From Akkermansiaceae bacterium UBA2381 (GTDB lineage Bacteria > Verrucomicrobiota > Verrucomicrobiia > Verrucomicrobiales > DEV007): DNA of 64,000 bases. A program made the position numbers and the translations under genes. Below, piece by piece: positions 59,618 through 64,000 of this stretch; within the stretch, counting starts at the first letter, position 1; every line of letters begins with the position of its first letter. The stretch is taken from NCBI GenBank assembly GCA_002344215.1, contig DDSV01000018.1, forward strand, positions 146,234-210,233, written 5' to 3'. The notes beneath the pieces were generated by a model. The model was not told where the DNA came from. It ran no database searches and saw only the letters and a program-made list of their open reading frames with translations.

Positions 59618-60790
59618 CTACAGGATCGCGATATCGGAATGTTCTCCGCGTTCGTAGACGACGTTCGCCCGGCCCACGAGGAGCGGATCGACCGAACCGA
59701 TCAGCTTCGATTCCTTCTTCGAGTACGGCAGCTTGTGCAGGACATAACGCATCGCGTTGAGGCGGGCGCGCTTTTTGCAGTCCGACTTCACCACCGTCCA
59801 GGGCGCGTCGGCCGTGTCGGTGTTGAAAAACATTGCTTCCTTGGCGGTGGTGTAGTCTTCCCACTTGTCGAGTGAAGCCATGTCGATGGGGGAAAGTTTC
59901 CACTGTTTCAAGGGGTGGGACTTGCGTTCCTTGAAACGGCGGCGCTGCTCTTTGCGGCTCACCGAGAACCAGAATTTGATGAGGTGGATGCCGCTGCGCG
60001 TGAGGTTGCGCTCAAACTCCGGGGCCTGACGCATGAACTCGGCATATTCCCCGTCGCTGCAGAAGCCCATGACCCGCTCGACCCCGGCGCGGTTATACCA
60101 CGAGCGGTCCAGCAGCACGATCTCGCCGCGGGTAGGGAGGTGTTTCACGTAGCGCTGAAAATACCACTGGCCCTTTTCCTCCTCGGTAGGTTTCTCGAGC
60201 GCGACGACACGGGCACCGCGCGGATTGAGGTGCTCCATGAAGCGCTTGATTGCCCCGCCCTTACCCGCGGCGTCACGGCCTTCAAAAAGAATGATGACCC
60301 GCTGACCCGTCGCCCTGACCCAGGCCTGGAGTTTCAGGAGTTCGACCTGCAGTTTGTATTTTTCGCGCTCGTAGTTGCGTCGCGACATCAGGTTCTTGTA
60401 GGGATACCCGCCGTCCCGCCATTCCTCGGAAAGCTCGAAATCAGAACGCTCGCGTTTCACCGACTTGGCCAACTCAACGTGTTTGGCAAAGAGGTTTTTC
60501 AGGGCGAGGACATCGTCCGGAGAGGCTCCGGCGAGGATCGCCTCGAACGTGCCGAGCAGCTGGTCTCCGTCGCCGGTCGCATTTTTTTTGAGGATGTCCT
60601 CGACCGCTACCGCCTTCGATTCGCGGGCCGCCGAGGTCGATTCAGTGATCGAGTGCTCCTCGACCCCGGAAGCGGTGAGCGATGGCGAAACATCGCCTTC
60701 TTTTGCGCGTCGCGACGAACGGGAGGAGGATTTGCCTGACGGCTTCTTGATCGAAGAAGGGACGCGTTTGGGCCGGGTTTTTCGGGTCAT
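59618..60790 (-). CDS. ppk2: Polyphosphate kinase 2 family protein
   Basis: A 390-residue protein. The PPK2 core begins about residue 125: YKLQVELLKLQAWVRATGQRVIILFEGRDAAGKGGAIKRF (Walker A GRDAAGKGG), then WYFQRYVKHLPTRGEIVLLDRSWYNRAGVERVMGFC (Walker B and lid) and FWFSVSRKEQRRRFKER. PPK2 uses polyphosphate to phosphorylate nucleoside mono- or diphosphates. The N-terminal 100 residues are Ser/Lys-rich and low complexity, longer than usual. The start at 60790 is chosen as the first Met before that region; 60829 is possible. The subclass is not assigned. Confidence 0.92.
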   Translation of the reverse strand: MTRKTRPKRVPSSIKKPSGKSSSRSSRRAKEGDVSPSLTASGVEEHSITESTSAARESKAVAVEDILKKNATGDGDQLLGTFEAILAGASPDDVLALKNLFAKHVELAKSVKRERSDFELSEEWRDGGYPYKNLMSRRNYEREKYKLQVELLKLQAWVRATGQRVIILFEGRDAAGKGGAIKRFMEHLNPRGARVVALEKPTEEEKGQWYFQRYVKHLPTRGEIVLLDRSWYNRAGVERVMGFCSDGEYAEFMRQAPEFERNLTRSGIHLIKFWFSVSRKEQRRRFKERKSHPLKQWKLSPIDMASLDKWEDYTTAKEAMFFNTDTADAPWTVVKSDCKKRARLNAMRYVLHKLPYSKKESKLIGSVDPLLVGRANVVYERGEHSDIAIL

Positions 60791-61143
60791 GCGGATAAGA
60801 AGCGAGTTCCAACCGGGATTGTAAGGCATCGGGCTTGGGAGACGCAATTCCGGAGGGGGCCTCCAACCAGAGAATGACAAGAAACGCGCAGGGATCGGGG
60901 CTCCTCCCTTTTGCATTCGTCTTGGGATGCCTTCCGACTCTGTTGTCAGCCTAACCCGTCGAGTGAAGCCTTCGCCGAAACCGTGCCTTAATCAGTTGCG
61001 TTAGGCGATCCACCACCACCGCGAAGCGCATCTCAAGGCCCCGGCCATTCGTCATGCTCGCCTCCTGGCCCGGATCTTCGAAAAAATCGAAAAAATGCGG
61101 TAAGTTAATCGAACAGGACGCTGCCGTTCATCCTGAAGCCCCC
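60791..61143. other. 353-base intergenic region between divergent genes
   Basis: It separates divergent ppk2 and the FAD oxidoreductase and should hold both promoters. I see no gene, no strong repeat and no clear operator in it. Open frames that extend into it from either side lack coding character. Confidence 0.6.
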
Positions 61144-62406
61144 ATGAAAAAACAAGACCCTTCCTGGAACCGTCGTCATTTTCTGCAGTCCTCCCTCATC
61201 GGTGCCGGTGCGGTGATTGCTTCGACGAATGAGACCACCGTTGCCGCCGAGTCAGACAGTAAAGAACCCGAGTTGACGCAGGAGGTAGACGTGCTTGTGG
61301 TCGGCGGGGGAACCGCCGGGACCGTCGCCGCGATCCAGGCGGGGCGCCTCGGCGCAAAAACCCTGCTCCTCGAGCGCAACAGCCAGCTTGGCGGCACCAT
61401 GACGACCGGCGGGGTCGCCTTTCCCGGTCTCTTTGATGCCTGGGGCAAACAGGTCATCGCCGGGATTGGCTGGGAGCTCGTCAAGGAGAGCGTCGAACTC
61501 GACGGGGGAGAATTCCCGAACTTCGCCAAGGTCCCTCAGCGTCACTGGCACAACCAGGTCTTCACCAACCAGTTCCTCTACGCCCTCCTCTGCGAGGAGA
61601 AATGTGTCGCTGCCGGAGTTGAGATCGCCTACTACGAATTTCCTCAAGTGGTCACCCGGGTTGAGCAGGGTTGGCAGGTTGATTGCGCCGGATTCGGGAC
61701 AAAACGCCGCATCCTCTGCCGCCAGATCATTGATTGCACCGGCGGTGCCGAAGTCGTCGGTATGCTCGGATTCAACCGCCTCCGCGAGGAAGAGCGCCAG
61801 CCGGGTTCTTTCCTTTACATGCTGGGCGAAGCCCACGAACCCGGTCGCAACCAGATCCACCGGATCTACGTTCACGGGGCGGACTCAACGAACTCGCGCA
61901 CCGCGACCGAGGCGAATCTTGCCGGTCGCAAATCCATCCTCGAAAAGGTGCGTCAGGACAAAAAGCGCCTCATGCACCTACAGCCCGAGACCGGCTTTCG
62001 CGAGAGCTACCGCATCGAGGGAGAGACGATGGTCACGGTGAATGACTACACCACGGGTCGCCTCTTCGATGACGCGATCTCCTACGCCTTTTATCCCGTC
62101 GACCTGCACACCCGCGAAGGCGTCAAACCCCAGCCGCTCAAGCCCGGGGTCGTCCCGACGATTCCCCTGCGCGCCCTCATTCCCAAAGGCAGCCGCAACC
62201 TCATCGTGGCCGGCCGTTGCGTCAGCAGCGACCGCCTCGCGAACTCCGGCCTCCGCGTCCAGGCCTCGTGCATGGGCATGGGCCAGGCCGCCGGTGTCGC
62301 CGCCGCCCTTGCCGCAAAGGCAGGCACGACTCCGCTCGAAGTTCCCCTGACAGAGATCCACGAGCGCCTTCGGGAACACGGACAGATCGTGCCGGAAAAG
62401 GCTTGA
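61144..62406 (+). CDS. Tat-exported FAD-dependent oxidoreductase
   Basis: A 420-residue protein with a twin-arginine signal (NRRHFLQSSLIGAGAVIA, RR near residue 9), so it is exported folded by the Tat system. Mature domain: FAD-binding GxGxxG as VDVLVVGGGTAGTVAAIQAGRLGAKTLLLERN, then LGGTMTTGGVAFPGLFDAWG, and near the end the second FAD motif NLIVAGRCVSSDRLANSGLRVQASCMGMGQAAGVAAAL. This is the family of FAD-dependent oxidoreductases abundant in PVC bacteria near sulfatases and sugar enzymes. The substrate is unknown. The start at 61144 is set by the Tat signal. Confidence 0.9.
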   Translation: MKKQDPSWNRRHFLQSSLIGAGAVIASTNETTVAAESDSKEPELTQEVDVLVVGGGTAGTVAAIQAGRLGAKTLLLERNSQLGGTMTTGGVAFPGLFDAWGKQVIAGIGWELVKESVELDGGEFPNFAKVPQRHWHNQVFTNQFLYALLCEEKCVAAGVEIAYYEFPQVVTRVEQGWQVDCAGFGTKRRILCRQIIDCTGGAEVVGMLGFNRLREEERQPGSFLYMLGEAHEPGRNQIHRIYVHGADSTNSRTATEANLAGRKSILEKVRQDKKRLMHLQPETGFRESYRIEGETMVTVNDYTTGRLFDDAISYAFYPVDLHTREGVKPQPLKPGVVPTIPLRALIPKGSRNLIVAGRCVSSDRLANSGLRVQASCMGMGQAAGVAAALAAKAGTTPLEVPLTEIHERLREHGQIVPEKA

Positions 62407-62437
62407 AGAGCCGCCGAAGTGAAACGCGATTAATAAA

Positions 62438-62461
62438 GTAGCGAAGAACGTGAGTTCTTCG
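62438..62461 (+). repeat. GTAG-footed hairpin
   Basis: GTAG at 62438-62441 leads directly into an 8-bp stem (CGAAGAAC with GTTCTTCG) around the loop GTGA. It is 32 bases after the FAD oxidoreductase stop. Same layout as the hairpins at 47694 and 54208. Confidence 0.55.
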
Positions 62462-62530
62462 TTCCCGCCGCCGGAACAACTCCCGTTTTTCGCAACTCAC
62501 CATGCGCCATTCTCCTAACACTACTCCCAC

Positions 62531-63499
62531 ATGAGTCAGCGCTTCGTCACTCTGCTGACCGCGACCAGCTTTGTCGTCCTTGCCGTGACCGGGGTGATCG
62601 CCTTCATTTGGCCGTTCTCGCTGAATGTCGTCGGACTCCATGCGCTGATGGGTTTTGCCTTCGTCGCGCTGGTCGTCTTTCATGTTGCCGCCAGTTCCCG
62701 GGCGATGACGCGCCATCTGCGGAGCCCCATCCTCTGGATCGTTCTTTCCCTCACTGCCCTCGTCACCGTCTTCCTCTGGTGGCAGCCGCGCCCCGTCAAA
62801 GCGCTCCTCGGTTTGAGCGCCAATCTCGGTCCCGCTCTCGATCGCTTCGAAGTGAGTGAGCGCGGAATGGTCTATCGCTACAGCCCCGACCCGTCCTACA
62901 AGATGGTCCTCGAGATCCGCAGCGGAGCCTCCTACGATTCCGCAAATCCTCCCCGCCTCGCCATCTGGCTCGAGAATCAGTCGCACTACCACATCAAAAC
63001 CCTCCTTGAGCCCGGGGCCGCCGACAGCGAAACAATGCTCCCCTACTGGGCCTTCAAAGTCGCCGGATGGAAGGCCGCCATTGAGGACGCGAAAAAGCGC
63101 GAAGCGTCTCTCGACGATCTCGTCGACGCCATCTCCAGCCCCACCGAAAACAGTTCCTTTGATCCGGCCGACTACATTCTCCCCCGAAAAACCGAGTCCT
63201 CCATGCCCTACCGGCTTCTTATCGAGATCAATCAACCGGGGGACCCGTCTGAAAAATCCGACGATCAGCCCTCGCTTGTCTATCAGGTCGAAATCGACAA
63301 CTTCGATCCCCGCACGTTCCAGCTTCTCGACCTGGTCGGTTATCCCGTGAAAGAAGTGTCCGGAGACGGAGAGATCGAATGGCCGCTTTATTTTGCCGAT
63401 GAACGCTTTGATTCCGCGCTGGATTTGATCGACAGCGCCTTGCTGACGATTGAGCGGGAGCCGGGGGAATCGGAGCAGAACGGCTTAAGCGGCAAGTGA
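62531..63499 (+). CDS. DUF4405-like membrane protein with exported domain
   Basis: A 322-residue protein. Residues 1-100 have three hydrophobic helices of the DUF4405 type, with conserved histidines in VVGLHALMGFAFVALVVFHVAASS, a pattern resembling cytochrome b-type haem sites. The remaining about 210 residues form an exported domain of unknown fold (YRYSPDPSYKMVLEIRSGAS, ENQSHYHIKTLLEPG, EIDNFDPRTFQLLDLVGYPV). It may link periplasmic redox chemistry to the membrane. It follows the FAD oxidoreductase in the same orientation, after a GTAG hairpin. Confidence 0.7.
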   Translation: MSQRFVTLLTATSFVVLAVTGVIAFIWPFSLNVVGLHALMGFAFVALVVFHVAASSRAMTRHLRSPILWIVLSLTALVTVFLWWQPRPVKALLGLSANLGPALDRFEVSERGMVYRYSPDPSYKMVLEIRSGASYDSANPPRLAIWLENQSHYHIKTLLEPGAADSETMLPYWAFKVAGWKAAIEDAKKREASLDDLVDAISSPTENSSFDPADYILPRKTESSMPYRLLIEINQPGDPSEKSDDQPSLVYQVEIDNFDPRTFQLLDLVGYPVKEVSGDGEIEWPLYFADERFDSALDLIDSALLTIEREPGESEQNGLSGK

Positions 63500-63636
63500 T
63501 GTCCAGCTCCAACCCTCCCCGCAGCAGCTGATAGAAGGGAGCCGCGGGGTTGAAAAGTGAATTCCCGGCGGAGTCCCGGCCCCAAGAAACCGGCTCGCAT
63601 TTCCTTTCCGATTCTCTAAGGTGAACGTCCCAAAGG

Positions 63637-64000
63637 ATGGCAGGAGGAGACACAGACAGCGCCGGGGTGAAAATGACGCCCATGATGGTGCAGTATCAGG
63701 CGATGCGGCGCGAGCTGCCCGATGATGTGCTCCTGCTTTTCCGTCTTGGAGACTTTTACGAGATGTTCTTCGACGATGCGAAGATCGCCTCGCCCATCCT
63801 GAACGTCGCCCTCACCAAACGCAATGGCATGCCCATGTGCGGCGTGCCGCATCATGCGGCGGAGGGTTACCTCGCGAAGCTGATCCGCGCCGGAAAGCGG
63901 GTCGCCCTTGCGGAACAGACGACCGAGCCGCAGCCGGGAAAAATTGTCGAGCGGGCCATCAGCCAGATCATCAGCGCGGGCACGATCGACGATCTCAACC
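63637..64000 (+). CDS. mutS: DNA mismatch repair protein MutS, N-terminal part
   Basis: The window ends inside this gene after 121 codons. The start MAGGDTDSAGVK at 63637 precedes TPMMVQYQAMRRELPDDVLLLFRLGDFYEMFFDDA, the hallmark N-terminal mismatch-binding domain of MutS. The Phe-x-Glu motif that wedges at the mismatch is FYEMF here. Then come NVALTKRNGMPMCGVPHHAAEGYLAKLI and AEQTTEPQPGKIVERAI, consistent with MutS1. The ATPase domain lies beyond the window. Confidence 0.93.
   Translation, partial: MAGGDTDSAGVKMTPMMVQYQAMRRELPDDVLLLFRLGDFYEMFFDDAKIASPILNVALTKRNGMPMCGVPHHAAEGYLAKLIRAGKRVALAEQTTEPQPGKIVERAISQIISAGTIDDLN

Overview
The window is GC-rich bacterial chromosome with dense coding, about 55 real genes on both strands. 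I see no rRNA, tRNA, CRISPR array, transposase or phage gene. The gene families point to the Verrucomicrobiota, or more broadly the PVC group: a secreted PQQ-type beta-propeller, a planctomycete-type cytochrome c, an FAD-dependent dehydrogenase with a twin-arginine signal, a NamZ-type muramidase, separate coaB and coaC genes, a bacterial PUR-family protein, and a Gram-negative envelope (TolC, OmpH/Skp, RlpA, lipoproteins). No marker gene fixes the species.

Layout. 0-1.5 kb: the tail of an unknown gene and a secreted beta-propeller. 1.5-5.4 kb: a minus-strand operon led by a TetR regulator, with DoxX, DUF1428, VOC and SRPBCC proteins and a near-perfect operator over the regulator's start. 5.6-9.9 kb: thiE, a PfkB kinase, two membrane proteins and a MobA-FdhD fusion. 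10.2-29.2 kb: a large type I secretion/adhesin locus with a TolC-like outer-membrane protein, a 3,908-residue repeat adhesin, a TPR-glycosyltransferase-sulfotransferase-like protein, a LapB-type ABC exporter and an HlyD-type adaptor. 29.4-37.8 kb: lysC, cutA, an NtrB/NtrC-like two-component pair and a potABCD polyamine transporter. 37.9-43 kb: small genes, ftsK, a RodZ-like protein and a GNAT acetyltransferase. 43.1-44.1 kb: two AT-richer small genes, each bounded by an AACGTT motif, resembling integron cassettes. 44.2-52 kb: envelope and cytochrome genes, then yicC-gmk-coaC-coaB. 52.2-54.2 kb: a TatC with a long periplasmic insert, a His-rich tail and a C-terminal helix-hairpin-helix domain. 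54.3-64 kb: thioredoxin-like, PcfJ-like, phosphoesterase, sulfotransferase, HMA-like, PPK2, Tat-dependent FAD oxidoreductase, DUF4405 protein, and the start of mutS.

The most coherent system is the 10-29 kb locus. It encodes all three parts of a type I secretion channel, its presumed substrate (N-terminal BapA-like prefix, tandem 95-type repeats, VWA domain and calcium-binding C-terminus), and an unusual putative modifying protein placed between substrate and exporter.

The most interesting non-coding pattern is a set of hairpins, each preceded directly or within a base or two by GTAG, in gaps at about 29.3, 32.3, 47.7-48.0, 54.2 and 62.4 kb. Three of these loci lie between convergent genes, and at 47.7 and 54.2 kb the hairpins occur as inverted pairs. 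This matches the layout of REP/REPIN elements mobilised by RAYT (TnpA-REP) proteins in other bacteria. No such enzyme is in the window.
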